This document shows positions 9,123-20,991 of a DNA stretch of 64,000 nt, one piece after another. The stretch is from the NCBI RefSeq assembly GCF_014201805.1, contig NZ_JACHFK010000001.1:434001-498000 (forward strand), given 5' to 3'. The stretch comes from Deinococcus metalli. GTDB taxonomy: Bacteria; Deinococcota; Deinococci; Deinococcales; Deinococcaceae. Every line of letters begins with the position of its first letter. Position 1 is the first letter of the stretch. The translations under genes were made by a program, and so were the position numbers. Below the pieces are notes generated by a model. It had not been told where the DNA came from. It made no database searches and was given only the letters and a program-made list of their open reading frames with translations.

Positions 9123-9521
9123 CTACCACGCGTTCGGATCGCTGTCGGGTTCCTCGATCAGGAGCCACAGGTTGCGGTCCTGGCGGGCCGCCTCGGCCTG
9201 GGCATCGAGCAGCACGCGGTCCAGGTCCGAGCTCAGTCTGGCGTGGCGGCTGCGGAAGTGGCCGTAGTCGCATAGCAGGATCGCCAGTTTGGGTGGCCAC
9301 ACGCCGGGATCGCTCAGCACGTCGTACAGGGCGTCCCAGTTGCGGCCGAACGACTGCGCCAGCCCCAGTCCGGCCAGGAAGGCCAGCATCACGCTGTCCT
9401 TGTCGTCCACCGCTCCGAAGTCCACCTCGCGGACGGTCACCTGGTACCCGGCGGCGATCACGCGGGGGTCGTGCGGGGCGGGCTGGAGGCCGGCGGGGGC
9501 CTCGTCGAAGATCTGGATCAT
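9123..9521 (-). CDS. Barstar-like ribonuclease inhibitor
   Basis: A 132-residue cytoplasmic protein of the barstar family, which binds and blocks barnase-type ribonucleases. The core FGRNWDALYDVLSD matches the family segment that builds the RNase-binding helix (the GxNxDALxDxL pattern), followed by beta and helix elements ending LWLLIEE. The first Met at 9521 is chosen because it begins the conserved beta strand and follows the RNase stop by 13 bases; an in-frame Met far upstream would extend the protein across the RNase gene. Its partner, a secreted barnase-like RNase, is directly upstream on the same strand, so the pair is inferred to be toxin plus immunity protein. Confidence 0.85.
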   Translation of the reverse strand: MIQIFDEAPAGLQPAPHDPRVIAAGYQVTVREVDFGAVDDKDSVMLAFLAGLGLAQSFGRNWDALYDVLSDPGVWPPKLAILLCDYGHFRSRHARLSSDLDRVLLDAQAEAARQDRNLWLLIEEPDSDPNAW

Positions 9522-9534
9522 GCGGGCGCCTGGG

Positions 9535-9999
9535 TCATGGCTGGATTCTCCGGAAGCTGGCGTAGTGATCGGCGGTGTAGTAGCACTCGGCGGTGGAGCG
9601 CGGCGCGCCGGCACACACGATCCGGCGGGCACCGCGGTCGCTGGCGCCGGGCGTGGGGACGGTGTACTCGCGGTATGTGCCGCGGGCAGCGCGCGGCAGG
9701 ATGCCTTCGCGGTTGGCGAAGGTCACGCCGTCCCGCGCGGAGCGGAAGGGGCCGCCCTGGGCGATGCGCGTCAGGACCGGGCCGGCCTCGCGGGGCAAGT
9801 CGCTGCGGGCGATCCAGCGCAGTCCACTGTCCGGGTCCCGGGCGGGCTGGGGCGCGCGGGTGGACGAAGCGGTGCCCGGCGCCGAGGTGGCCCCCGTCGT
9901 GGCCCCACTGCCCTGCGGCCTGGACGGACCCGCGCACGCGCCGAGCAGCGTGATCAGGAGGGCGAGCAGCGGAATCGAGCGGCGCACGCCCGTCAGCAT
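9535..9999 (-). CDS. Barnase-like guanyl-specific ribonuclease, secreted
   Basis: A 154-residue protein with a signal ending LLGAC (lipobox-like, Cys22), a low-complexity linker (about 23-55), and an RNase N1/T1/barnase catalytic domain. Candidate catalytic residues fit barnase: Glu111 in REYTVPTP, Arg in DRGARRIV (122-126) and His145 in YYTADHYASFRRI, which closely matches the barnase C-terminal strand. The start at 9999 overlaps the upstream gene's TGA by 7 bases, suggesting translational coupling. A lipobox would tether the enzyme to the membrane, whereas classic barnase is fully secreted. The barstar-like gene immediately downstream protects the producing cytoplasm. Confidence 0.85.
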   Translation of the reverse strand: MLTGVRRSIPLLALLITLLGACAGPSRPQGSGATTGATSAPGTASSTRAPQPARDPDSGLRWIARSDLPREAGPVLTRIAQGGPFRSARDGVTFANREGILPRAARGTYREYTVPTPGASDRGARRIVCAGAPRSTAECYYTADHYASFRRIQP

Positions 10000-10979
10000 A
10001 GGGTGTCCAGCCACGTGAGCAGGGCCGGCAGGACCCCGTCCAGCCCCTTGTACGTGACCTGCTCCGGCGTCATGGAGCGCATGGCGGCGGCCAGGGCGCG
10101 TGCGTGATGTGGGGTCCGCACGGCGTCCCGCAGCGTAAAGGTGTACGGCCGGATGGTGAACAGCGCCCCGTCCGCAGCGGGGAAGCCGGTCAGTGTCTGA
10201 CGCTCCACGCGCAGGTGAGCGCGCTCCGGGTCAAACGGCGTGTCGGCGTGCCGGTCCGCGTCGGGCGGCGCGGCTGGGTGGTGGTCGAGGCGGTCCGTCA
10301 TGGACAGACCCCACGCGAAGCGCACGAACGGCCCGCGCGTGATCACGGCGTCCACCAGCCTCGGCGCCGTGGCGTTCATGGGACCGCTGCCTGCCACGGG
10401 CGCGTGCACGGCCACGAAGTCCCGGCCGAGCTTGTCGCGCGGGTCCCAGTGCTGCGGGCTCAGGACGTGCGTGGCCGCCAGCCAGTCGCCGTGCGGACCG
10501 CGCGCGATGATGGCGAGGTCCTCCTGCGCGCCGAGGCCCAGGACGTCCAGCGCGCTGACCGGCTGGAGATCCGCGACCAGTGCCGCGGCGGGGGCATCCG
10601 ACCGGGTCAGCGCCTCGACACTGTTGCGGTTCAGGTCCAGCGTGGCCGTCCAGCCGAGCAGGGCGTGGGTCAGGGTCTCGCCGTCCCACGTGATCACGCC
10701 GCCGCTGTCCGCCGCGAGGGTGCAGGCGATGAACTCCAGCGCGGCCACCCGCAGGGCCGGGCGCAGGTTTGCCTCGCCGGCGTACTCGTGCAGGGCGCGG
10801 CGGTGCGCGGCGGCCTTGCTGGCCACGAACCGCGTGTGGGTGTCGTCCAGCGCAAAGGTGTGCGTCTCGACCGCTGCGTCCTCCCGCCACGGGATGGCCT
10901 GCGCGCCCAGGCGGTACAGGCCCGCCGAGACCTCGTAGCGCCCGGACATGAAGGGGCGGTAGAGCACGGGCGGGCGCAT
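9993..10979 (-). CDS. Haem-dependent oxidative N-demethylase-like protein (DUF3445 family)
   Basis: A 328-residue cytoplasmic protein matching the HODM alpha-like family (formerly DUF3445). Members bind haem through a PAS-like fold, and a characterised member oxidatively demethylates small amines. Family hallmarks are a C-terminal LRVERQTLTGFPAADGALFTIRP-type segment (about 255-280), the central HDKLGRDF-like stretch (PRDKLGRDFVAVHAPV) and RGPFVRFAWGLSMTD. The start is uncertain: Met at 10979 is used, with alternatives at 11000 and 10949. It is the first gene of a coupled run into the RNase gene (7-base overlap). No functional link to the RNase pair is obvious. Confidence 0.7.
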   Translation of the reverse strand: MRPPVLYRPFMSGRYEVSAGLYRLGAQAIPWREDAAVETHTFALDDTHTRFVASKAAAHRRALHEYAGEANLRPALRVAALEFIACTLAADSGGVITWDGETLTHALLGWTATLDLNRNSVEALTRSDAPAAALVADLQPVSALDVLGLGAQEDLAIIARGPHGDWLAATHVLSPQHWDPRDKLGRDFVAVHAPVAGSGPMNATAPRLVDAVITRGPFVRFAWGLSMTDRLDHHPAAPPDADRHADTPFDPERAHLRVERQTLTGFPAADGALFTIRPYTFTLRDAVRTPHHARALAAAMRSMTPEQVTYKGLDGVLPALLTWLDTLC

Positions 10980-11046
10980 GGGGGGATTGTGGCAGAGCAC
11001 GGAGGAGAGTGGCCCGGGAACAGCGGGAACCTGGGCTCTGCGGCCC

Positions 11047-11883
11047 CTACGCCAGGCTGGCGTTGCTCAGGACGCCGGTGGCGATCAGCACCAGGATGAG
11101 CACGCCGACGATCACGCGGTACACCGCGAAGGGTTTGAAGTCGTGCGTGGACACGAAGCGCAGCAGCCACCCGATCGACACGTACGCCACGACGAAGCTC
11201 ACGCCGATGCCCAGCACCATGTTCAGCGTGCCGATCTGTGCGAGCACCGCGCGGCTCTTGATCAGGTCGAGCAGCGACGCGCCGCCCAGCGTGAGGAAGC
11301 CCAGGTAGAACGAGAACTGCGTGGCGGCCGGCCGGTCCAGGCCCAGCAGCATGCCGCCCAGGATCGAGCTGGCGCTGCGCGAGAAGCCCGGCCACAGCAG
11401 CGCCAGGCACTGCACCGCGCCGATCCCCAGGGCCTTCACCGGCGTGATCTGCTCGATGTGGTGCACGGTCGGGGTCACTCTGCGGCTCTCGACCAGCCAG
11501 ATCAGGACGCCGCCCACGATCAGCGCCCACGCGACCACGCTGGGCGTGAACAGGTAGTGCTTGATGGTCGAGCCGAACAGCACGCCCAGGATCACGGCGG
11601 GGATGCAGCCGATCACGACGCTGGTCCACAGGCGGCGCTGCGTGGCGTCGCGGCCCACCGTGCGGATTTTCAGGAAGTCGCGCCAGTAGTACACCAGCAC
11701 CGACAGGATCGCCCCGCCCTGGATCACGACCTCGAAGGCGGCGCGCATCTCCTTGGTCCACGGCGTGGTGGTCATGCCCGCCAGCAGGTCACCCGCGACG
11801 ATCAGGTGGCCGGTCGAGCTGATGGGCAGGAATTCCGTGATTCCCTCGACGATGCCCAGGATGATCGAGTACAGAGCGTCCAT
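11047..11883 (-). CDS. uppP: Undecaprenyl-diphosphate phosphatase UppP/BacA
   Basis: A 278-residue polytopic membrane protein that dephosphorylates undecaprenyl diphosphate, recycling the lipid carrier for cell-wall synthesis; overexpression in this family gives bacitracin resistance. The N-terminal motif GIVEGITEFLPISSTGHL (about 10-27) is the UppP signature with its catalytic Glu and Ser residues, and the second conserved segment PGFSRSASSILGGMLLGL carries the catalytic Arg. Length and about eight hydrophobic segments are normal for the family. It is divergent from the APH-like gene, with 65 bases between starts; TAAGCT lies 9 nt before the ATG and is a possible -10. Confidence 0.95.
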   Translation of the reverse strand: MDALYSIILGIVEGITEFLPISSTGHLIVAGDLLAGMTTTPWTKEMRAAFEVVIQGGAILSVLVYYWRDFLKIRTVGRDATQRRLWTSVVIGCIPAVILGVLFGSTIKHYLFTPSVVAWALIVGGVLIWLVESRRVTPTVHHIEQITPVKALGIGAVQCLALLWPGFSRSASSILGGMLLGLDRPAATQFSFYLGFLTLGGASLLDLIKSRAVLAQIGTLNMVLGIGVSFVVAYVSIGWLLRFVSTHDFKPFAVYRVIVGVLILVLIATGVLSNASLA

Positions 11884-11948
11884 GCAGGGGCGAGCTTAAC
11901 ACCGGGGTGTCAGGGTGTGGCGTCCGCCGAAAGGGGCAGACTGGGCGG

Positions 11949-12758
11949 GTGGACGTGACCGACCTGATGCGCGAGTGGCACCTGAACCCCGACGGAGACG
12001 TGATCCGCACCTTTGCCAGCGATGTCTATCCCGTGCGCTTCCAGGGCCGCGCCGCGATGCTGAAGGTTTCCCGCATCGAGGAGGAGGCGCGCGGCCATCT
12101 TCTGATGGTGTGGCTGGACGGCGACGGCGCGGCGCGCGTCTACCGCCACGAGGGCGATGCCCTGCTGATGGAGCGGCTGTTGGGCACGCCGAACCTGACG
12201 GAGATGGTACAGGCCGGCGACGACGACGCCGCGACGCGCATCCTGGTGCGGGCGGCGCAGGGCGTGCACCGCGACCGGCCCGCGCCGTGGCCGGAACTGC
12301 CCGAGCTGCGGACGTGGTTCCGCTCACTGGAGGTCGCCGCGGCGGGCGGGGGCGATTACGCGGCGGCGTGGGACGTGGCGCGGGCGCTGCTGGACGACCC
12401 GGCGGACGTGCGCCCGCTGCACGGCGACATCCACCACGGAAACGTGCTGTGGTCTCCGGAACGCGGGTGGGTGGTCATCGACCCCAAGGGCCTGATCGGG
12501 GACCCCGGCTACGACTACGCCAACATGCTGTGCAATCCGTCTGTGGAAACCGCGCTGGCGCCGGGCCGCCTGGAACGGCAGGTGGACGTGATTGTCCGGG
12601 CGCGTGGCCCGGCGCGGCCAAGGCTGCTGGCGTGGCTCCAGGCCTACGCGGGGCTGTCGGCCGCGTGGACGCTGGAGGGCGGTGACGCCGCACATGCGGC
12701 GCGAACGCTGGAGGTGTCGCGCCTCGCCGCAGGACTCCTCATGAGCGCCGGAAACTGA
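11949..12758 (+). CDS. Aminoglycoside/hydroxyurea phosphotransferase-like kinase
   Basis: A 269-residue protein of the APH(6)/streptomycin 6-kinase-like group. The catalytic loop LHGDIHHGNVL (about 157-167) and the metal-binding segment VVIDPKGLIGDPGYD (about 177-191) are intact. The N-terminal lobe is compact, with a probable ATP-binding Lys in AMLKVSR. The GTG start at 11949 is chosen because CAGACT lies exactly 6 nt upstream, the leaderless spacing used by neighbouring genes; an ATG at 11967 is possible. Members phosphorylate streptomycin or hydroxyurea, but chromosomal homologues often have unknown natural substrates, so a resistance role is only inference. Confidence 0.75.
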   Translation: MDVTDLMREWHLNPDGDVIRTFASDVYPVRFQGRAAMLKVSRIEEEARGHLLMVWLDGDGAARVYRHEGDALLMERLLGTPNLTEMVQAGDDDAATRILVRAAQGVHRDRPAPWPELPELRTWFRSLEVAAAGGGDYAAAWDVARALLDDPADVRPLHGDIHHGNVLWSPERGWVVIDPKGLIGDPGYDYANMLCNPSVETALAPGRLERQVDVIVRARGPARPRLLAWLQAYAGLSAAWTLEGGDAAHAARTLEVSRLAAGLLMSAGN

Positions 12759-12764
12759 TATACT
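12756..12764 (+). promoter_or_regulatory. Extended -10 promoter element for rpsB-tsf
   Basis: TGATATACT (TG-n-TATACT) overlaps the end of the kinase gene and would give an rpsB leader of about 130 nt. No good -35 hexamer is seen. The leader (12771-12899) has no coding potential of its own and could carry an S2-responsive structure, which I cannot confirm by eye. Confidence 0.45.
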
Positions 12765-12899
12765 CCGCGTTTGGGTGCCCCTGTGACCCGCCGTGCGTGC
12801 TGGAACGTCGCGCGCGGCCTGGCCCGACACCGCGTCGCTGACGCTGGGCTGGCACACGGACGGCAGACTTCTTCCCACACGAACGTTCAGGAGCCCGAC

Positions 12900-13652
<753 letters not shown>

Positions 13653-13748
13653 GCCCACGCGGCCGGAATGCAGGGGGATGTCCGGCGCACGCCCCGGACG
13701 TCCCCCGTTCCATACCACCCCACTCTGCGACCCCAGGAGGTCACTCCC

Positions 13749-15366
<1,618 letters not shown>

Positions 15367-15451
15367 TCGCCCGCCGCACCGGGCGGAGCGTTACACTCGC
15401 TGCAGTTCCCTTCATTCCGTCCGTCCTTCTCATCCCACCGGGAGACTCCTC

Positions 15452-16003
15452 ATGGCTGACATGAAATCCATCCAGGCCGACGCCCGCGAGCGCATGGGCA
15501 AGGCCCTCGAGGCGCTGGACAGCAACCTCGCCATCCTGCGCACCGGCCGCGCGAACCCCGGCATTCTGAAAAAGATCGTGGTCGAGTACTACGGTTCGAC
15601 CATGCCGCTCGACCAGGTCGCCAGCGTGACCACGCCCGACGCCCGCACGCTGGTCATCACGCCGTGGGACCGCGGCGCGCTGAATCCCATCGAGAAGGCC
15701 ATCCGTGACAGCGACCTGGGCCTGAACCCGAACAACAAGGGCGACACCATCTTCATCACGGTGCCCATGCTGACCGAGGAGCGCCGCAAGGAGATGGTCA
15801 AGAACGCCAAGGGCTACGCCGAGGACGCCCGCATCGCCGTGCGCAACCTGCGTAAGCACGCCCTGGACGAGGTCAAGAAGGTCGAGGGCCTGGGCGACGA
15901 CGAGATCAAGCGCGGCGAGGCCGACGTGCAGAAGATCACCGACGAGTTCACGGCGAAGGTGGACCAGATCCTGCAGAAAAAGGAGCAGGATATCCTCGGG
16001 TGA
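15452..16003 (+). CDS. frr: Ribosome recycling factor
   Basis: A 183-residue protein that splits post-termination ribosomes with EF-G. Recognisable are the N-terminal helix ([23 protein letters not shown]), the small beta domain ([22 protein letters not shown]) and the C-terminal helices ([22 protein letters not shown]). GGGAGA precedes the start by 7 nt. Length is normal. It follows pyrH by 85 bases, and cdsA is downstream after a structured gap. Confidence 0.98.
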   Translation: MADMKSIQADARERMGKALEALDSNLAILRTGRANPGILKKIVVEYYGSTMPLDQVASVTTPDARTLVITPWDRGALNPIEKAIRDSDLGLNPNNKGDTIFITVPMLTEERRKEMVKNAKGYAEDARIAVRNLRKHALDEVKKVEGLGDDEIKRGEADVQKITDEFTAKVDQILQKKEQDILG

Positions 16004-16168
16004 GACCGGACGGTGCCGAGTCGCAGACAACCCCGAGCGGACGTGCGAAGCTGCGGCGCAGCGCACGCGGTGAGCACTGCCGGCGGGCGGCGATGGACCA
16101 CGGTCCGGCGTCCTGGCCGGAGGTTCCGGAACCAGCGCACGCCGGTATGACGGCCCCTCCGGACGGTC

Positions 16169-16219
16169 GGCGGTGGAGGGCGGCGTGCAGGGTCCGGCCC
16201 GGTGCCGCCCTCCACCGCC
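16169..16219. repeat. 16-bp perfect inverted repeat between frr and cdsA
   Basis: The arm at 16169-16184 (GGCGGTGGAGGGCGGC) is fully complementary to that at 16204-16219, with a 19-nt loop. It lies 23 bases before the cdsA start in a 238-bp gap that has no gene. It has no T tract, so it may be an attenuator, an mRNA-stability hairpin or a small mobile repeat. Confidence 0.7.
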
Positions 16220-16241
16220 CGCTGTACCCGGCCGGAGACGC

Positions 16242-17075
<834 letters not shown>

Positions 17076-17089
17076 GGGGGGCGCAGGGC

Positions 17090-17935
17090 TCACTCCACCG
17101 GGCACGCGCCTTGCGGCAGCCGGAACGGGCTGGCTGCCGCCGTGTTCACGTGGTAGCCGAGGTCCTGTAGGGCGGCCAGCGTCAGCGGACTGAGCGGGTT
17201 CACGCGCCCGGTGTACTCGCCGGCCGTGCCGGACAGGATCTCCGAACACACGCTGTTCCCGGCCCAGTGCCCGGCGTCCGGATCGAGGGGAATGCCGGGC
17301 CGGGCGCGGCCGCCCAGCGCGCGGTACGCCGCCAGGGCGCGCGGCGCGGTGTAGTACGTCGTCCTGCCGACCGTTCGCAGGAACACCGTGTCGTCCTGCT
17401 CGCCGCCGATGGACACGCGCGTGTCGGCCGTCCACAGGGTGCCCACGCCCAGCGCATGCAGCGTCTCGTGGATCATGGTGTCCAGCAGGTCCACACGGCT
17501 CAGGTCGGCCAGCCCGGCGCTGTTCAGGTTGATCAGCGCGTAGATGGGCAGGAACGTGCGGTCGTGCAGGTCGCAGGGTGCGGCGTCGGCGTACACGTCG
17601 TCGTCCAGCTTCGTCACGTTCACATAGATGACGAGGTGGCGCACCGTCTCGTGCAGGGCGGGCAGGGCGCGGTCGCAGGCGCCAGCATCCGCGTCCACCC
17701 GCACCGGCTCGAAGGGCGACGTGATCAGGGCCGCGACCCGGGCGACCGCCCGCTCTACCGTGGCGCGCTGCGCAGGCGTGAGCGCGCGGCCCAGCGTGCG
17801 CACTTCAATGGTGAAGGGCGCAGGTGCCGCGGCCGCTCCTCCCACCCCGCCGCCCAGCACTGCCAGCGCCAGCAGCCAGCCCCGGACGGCGAGCCGGAAC
17901 CCGTGCGGGCCGCGTGCGGGGTGGGCTGGGGGCAT
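17090..17935 (-). CDS. Leishmanolysin-like (M8-type) secreted metalloprotease
   Basis: A 281-residue protein with a probable signal peptide ([12 protein letters not shown]...AAAA, about 19-37). Zinc motif [13 protein letters not shown] (His156, Glu157, His160) fits the HExxHxxGxGxxW pattern of bacterial proteins related to peptidase M8. The downstream SEILSG...[19 protein letters not shown] segment supplies the Met-turn region and the conserved Asp-Leu-Gly-Tyr end of this group; a Leu replaces the usual Met in SEIL. It is inserted on the opposite strand between cdsA and dxr, an uncommon break of that cluster. It probably degrades extracellular or periplasmic protein. Confidence 0.75.
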   Translation of the reverse strand: MPPAHPARGPHGFRLAVRGWLLALAVLGGGVGGAAAAPAPFTIEVRTLGRALTPAQRATVERAVARVAALITSPFEPVRVDADAGACDRALPALHETVRHLVIYVNVTKLDDDVYADAAPCDLHDRTFLPIYALINLNSAGLADLSRVDLLDTMIHETLHALGVGTLWTADTRVSIGGEQDDTVFLRTVGRTTYYTAPRALAAYRALGGRARPGIPLDPDAGHWAGNSVCSEILSGTAGEYTGRVNPLSPLTLAALQDLGYHVNTAAASPFRLPQGACPVE

Positions 17936-18011
17936 ACTCCACTGTAGAGCGCCCCCGGCCGGTCCGGCGCGAAGTGTCGCGGGGGGCCCGCTCCGCGGCG
18001 CGGCGCTGCTC

Positions 18012-18017
18012 TACACT
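18012..18017 (+). promoter_or_regulatory. Leaderless-type -10 hexamer TACACT of dxr
   Basis: TACACT ends 7 nt before the dxr ATG, so transcription would begin at or next to the start codon. At least 16 other genes in this window show TANNNT 5-7 nt before the start (listed among the findings). Confidence 0.7.
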
Positions 18018-18024
18018 CCGGGCG

Positions 18025-19185
18025 ATGAGGCTCACCGTTCTGGGATCCACCGGCAGCATCGGCACGCAGGCGCTCGACGTGGCACGTGGGCGCGGCTGGA
18101 CCGTCGGGACGCTCGCGGCCGGGCGCAACCTGGACGTGCTGGCCGAGCAGGTGCGGGCCTTCGACCCCGAGCTGATCAGCGTGGACGAGTGCGTGTACGC
18201 GCAGGCACGTGGGCGCTTTCCCGGCCGGACCGTGATCGCGGACGCCGCCGAGGCCGCCGCGCGGCCCGCCGACGTGGTCGTGAACGCCATGAGCGGCCTG
18301 ATCGGGCTGGCGCCCACCCGCGCGGCGCTGCTCGCGGGCCGCGCCGTCGCCCTGGCGACCAAGGAGGCGATGGTCACGGCCGCCCACCTGATGTGGGACG
18401 CGGCCGCGGCGGGCGGCGGGCGGGTCGTGCCGGTGGATTCCGAGCACACCGGCGTGTACCAGTGCCTGACCGGCGAGGCGATGGCGGACGTGGCCGAGGT
18501 GATCCTGACCGCGTCCGGCGGGCCCTTCCGCGACGGCCCGGCGGACCTGTCGCGCGTCACGCCGGAGCAGGCGCTCAGGCACCCGTCGTGGACGATGGGG
18601 CCGAAGGTCACCATCGATTCCTCCACCCTGATGAACAAGGGCCTGGAGGTGATGGAGTGCGCCAGCCTGTACGGCCTGCCCATGACTCAGGTGGGCGTGG
18701 TGATCCACCCACAGAGCCTGGTGCACGCCGCCGTGCGCTTCCGGGACGGCAGCCTGAAGGCACAGTTCGGCCCGACCGACATGCGCCTGCCCATCGCCTA
18801 CGCCATCGACGCTGCGCCGACCGGCATGACCCGCCCCGGCGACGTGCACGGCGCGCGGCGCGGCCCGGAGGTCGCCGGGCACCTCGCGTGGCCCCTGCGC
18901 GGCGAGTGGCAGTTCCGCGAGCCGGACCTGGAGCGCTTTCCGTGCCTGGCCCTGGCGTACCGGGCGGGGGAGGCCGGCGGGCTGCTCCCGGTCGCGCTGA
19001 ACGCTGCGGACGAGATCGCCGTCGACGCCTTCCTGGCCGGGCACATCGGCTACCTGGACATCCCGCGCGTGATCGGGGGCGTGCTGGACGACACGCCGGC
19101 CGGGGACCTGACGTGGGACTCGCTGCGCGATACGGATGCCTGGGCGCGGGCCCGCGCCCAGGAACTGAGTGGGGTGCGCGCATGA
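18025..19185 (+). CDS. dxr: 1-deoxy-D-xylulose 5-phosphate reductoisomerase
   Basis: A 386-residue NADPH-dependent enzyme making 2-C-methyl-D-erythritol 4-phosphate, the committed step of MEP isoprenoid synthesis. The N-terminal [17 protein letters not shown] is the NADPH-binding signature; ALATKEAMV and [14 protein letters not shown] hold metal- and substrate-binding residues, and TASGGPFR and [20 protein letters not shown] are the catalytic loop and conserved core. The start at 18025 is supported by the leaderless -10. Its last bases overlap the rseP ATG (ATGA). It supplies isoprenoids such as the undecaprenyl carrier recycled by UppP in this window. Confidence 0.97.
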   Translation: MRLTVLGSTGSIGTQALDVARGRGWTVGTLAAGRNLDVLAEQVRAFDPELISVDECVYAQARGRFPGRTVIADAAEAAARPADVVVNAMSGLIGLAPTRAALLAGRAVALATKEAMVTAAHLMWDAAAAGGGRVVPVDSEHTGVYQCLTGEAMADVAEVILTASGGPFRDGPADLSRVTPEQALRHPSWTMGPKVTIDSSTLMNKGLEVMECASLYGLPMTQVGVVIHPQSLVHAAVRFRDGSLKAQFGPTDMRLPIAYAIDAAPTGMTRPGDVHGARRGPEVAGHLAWPLRGEWQFREPDLERFPCLALAYRAGEAGGLLPVALNAADEIAVDAFLAGHIGYLDIPRVIGGVLDDTPAGDLTWDSLRDTDAWARARAQELSGVRA

Positions 19186-20300
19186 GCTTCTTCCAGAGCC
19201 TCGCGGCCGTCCTGACGCCCGCCGGACTGCTGTGGACGATCATCATCATCGGGATCGCCACGTTCCTGCACGAGCTGGCGCACTACGCGCTGGCGCGCTG
19301 GCAGGGCGTGGCCGTGAAGTCGTTCAGTGTCGGCATGGGGCCGGTGGTGCTCCGGCGCGGGTGGCGCGGTACCGAGTGGCGCCTGAGCGCGTTGCCCATT
19401 GGCGGCTACGTCGAGATCGACGGCATGGCTCCCGAACCCGGCCCGGACGGCGGTGCCCGGCCGCCCCAGCGCGGCTTCGCGCTGCTGCCGGCGTGGGGCA
19501 AGATCGCCGTGCTGCTGGCCGGGCCACTGATGAACCTGCTGCTCGCGATCCTGCTGATGACCGTGACCTTCACGGCGCAGGGCGTCCCGGCCCCGGACCG
19601 CGCGCGCATCGAATCGGTCGTGGCGAACTCTGCGGCGCAGAAGCTCGGGCTGCGGGCGGGCGACGTGATCACCGCCATCGACGGGCGCGACCTTCCCCCC
19701 ACCGTGACGGTCGCCGGCCGGGACGCGCCCGGCTGGGAGGCGGTGCGCGACACGCTGACCCGCGCTGGCCGCCACGTGTTCACGGTCGAGCGGGGCGGTC
19801 AGTCCACCGACCTGGCCTTCGACTGGACGCCCACCGTGAACGGTCAGCGCCAGCTCCTCGGCATCCGCTACGGCCCGGATGTGGTGCCCACCACGCTGCC
19901 GGCCGCCTTCGCCACGTCGTGGCGGGTGACGGCGCAGGCCGTGCCGCAGGTCGTGCAGTCCTTCGCGGGCCTGTTCAAACGCTTCCTGACCCTCGACATC
20001 TCGCGCGACGAGAACGTCAGCGGGCCCATCGGCACGGCCGAGATCGTCAGTCAGGCGGCGCGCGTGAGTCCGTGGGCGCTGGTGCAGGTCGCCACGCTGC
20101 TGAACCTGTCGCTGGCGTTTTTCAACCTGATTCCCATTCCCGGTCTCGACGGCGGGCGCATCCTGCTGGTGCTGGTGGGTGCGCTGCGCGGGCGACCGCT
20201 GAGTTTCGCGCAGGAGCAGGCGATCAATCTCGCGGGCTTCGCGTTCGTGATGCTGCTGATGGTGTTCGTGGTGGTGCGCGACGTCAGCCGCTTCTTCTGA
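19182..20300 (+). CDS. rseP: RIP (site-2) zinc metalloprotease RseP
   Basis: A 372-residue intramembrane protease. Catalytic HELAH (His30, Glu31, His34) lies in the first membrane segment and the third zinc ligand in [13 protein letters not shown] near the C-terminus. A PDZ-like domain (about 130-215; [23 protein letters not shown]) lies between. The family cleaves membrane-bound anti-sigma factors and signal-peptide remnants. It is translationally coupled to dxr by ATGA. It ends 9 bases before the convergent AhpD-like gene. Confidence 0.95.
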   Translation: MSFFQSLAAVLTPAGLLWTIIIIGIATFLHELAHYALARWQGVAVKSFSVGMGPVVLRRGWRGTEWRLSALPIGGYVEIDGMAPEPGPDGGARPPQRGFALLPAWGKIAVLLAGPLMNLLLAILLMTVTFTAQGVPAPDRARIESVVANSAAQKLGLRAGDVITAIDGRDLPPTVTVAGRDAPGWEAVRDTLTRAGRHVFTVERGGQSTDLAFDWTPTVNGQRQLLGIRYGPDVVPTTLPAAFATSWRVTAQAVPQVVQSFAGLFKRFLTLDISRDENVSGPIGTAEIVSQAARVSPWALVQVATLLNLSLAFFNLIPIPGLDGGRILLVLVGALRGRPLSFAQEQAINLAGFAFVMLLMVFVVVRDVSRFF

Positions 20301-20309
20301 CCGCCACGC

Positions 20310-20873
20310 TCAGCGGTGCTGGGCGTGGTACTCGGCGTTGGGCACGAAGCCCAGGGCGCTGCTCACGCGGTTGGTCAGGTTGAACATGCCGACCACCTGC
20401 ACGAGTTCCAGGATCTGGTGGTCGTCCAGCCCCACGGTGCGCAGCGTGCCCAGGTCGGCCGGCGTCATGTCGGCCGGGTTCAGCGTGAGCTTCTCGGCGT
20501 AGGCACACATGGCGGTCTCGCGCTCGCCCAGGCGGGCGTGGCGCCAGTTCACCGCGATCACGTCCGCGCGCGTGGGGTCGTCCAGCAGACCGCGCAGGGC
20601 CGCCCCGTGCGAGACCTCGCAGTACACGCAGCGGTTGGCGCCGCTGACCACCACGGCCAGCATCTCGCGGTCGGCGGGGCTCAGGAAGCCGTCCTTGTTG
20701 ACGAGGAGGTTGAAGTACGCCCACCACGCCAGGAACTGTTCACCGTTCAGCGCCTGCGCGCGGAACACGTTCGGCACGAACCCCAGGTTCGCCCCGGCCT
20801 TCTGCCACAGCTTGCGCACGCCCTCGTGCGCGGACGCGTCGTCCGGCACGGCCAGCCAGGAAATCTCGGTCAT
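20310..20873 (-). CDS. Peroxidase-related (AhpD-like) protein
   Basis: A 187-residue protein of the carboxymuconolactone decarboxylase/AhpD superfamily, peroxidase-related subgroup. The redox motif is CVYCEVSHG: a CxxC pair followed by His at +4 that forms the proton-relay active site in AhpD. The fold is all-helical with a typical [12 protein letters not shown]-terminal segment. It presumably reduces hydroperoxides with a thiol partner, but the natural partner is unknown. It stands alone on the minus strand; the BMP gene terminator lies upstream of it. Confidence 0.85.
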   Translation of the reverse strand: MTEISWLAVPDDASAHEGVRKLWQKAGANLGFVPNVFRAQALNGEQFLAWWAYFNLLVNKDGFLSPADREMLAVVVSGANRCVYCEVSHGAALRGLLDDPTRADVIAVNWRHARLGERETAMCAYAEKLTLNPADMTPADLGTLRTVGLDDHQILELVQVVGMFNLTNRVSSALGFVPNAEYHAQHR

Positions 20874-20942
20874 GATGGCTGCAGCTTACGCCAGGGCCGC
20901 ACGCGGACGGCCGCGGGAACCCTGGGCGGCGCGAATACGGAG

Positions 20943-20972
20943 GGAGCCCCCGGCACGCTCGCCAGGGGCTCC
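20943..20972 (-). terminator. Hairpin downstream of the BMP binding-protein gene
   Basis: GGAGCCCC (20943-20950) pairs with GGGGCTCC (20965-20972), with a further inner GGC/GCC pairing. It starts about 20 bases after the stop at 20992. There is no T tract. Confidence 0.5.
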
Positions 20973-20991
20973 ACTCACGACAGCTGCGCGC

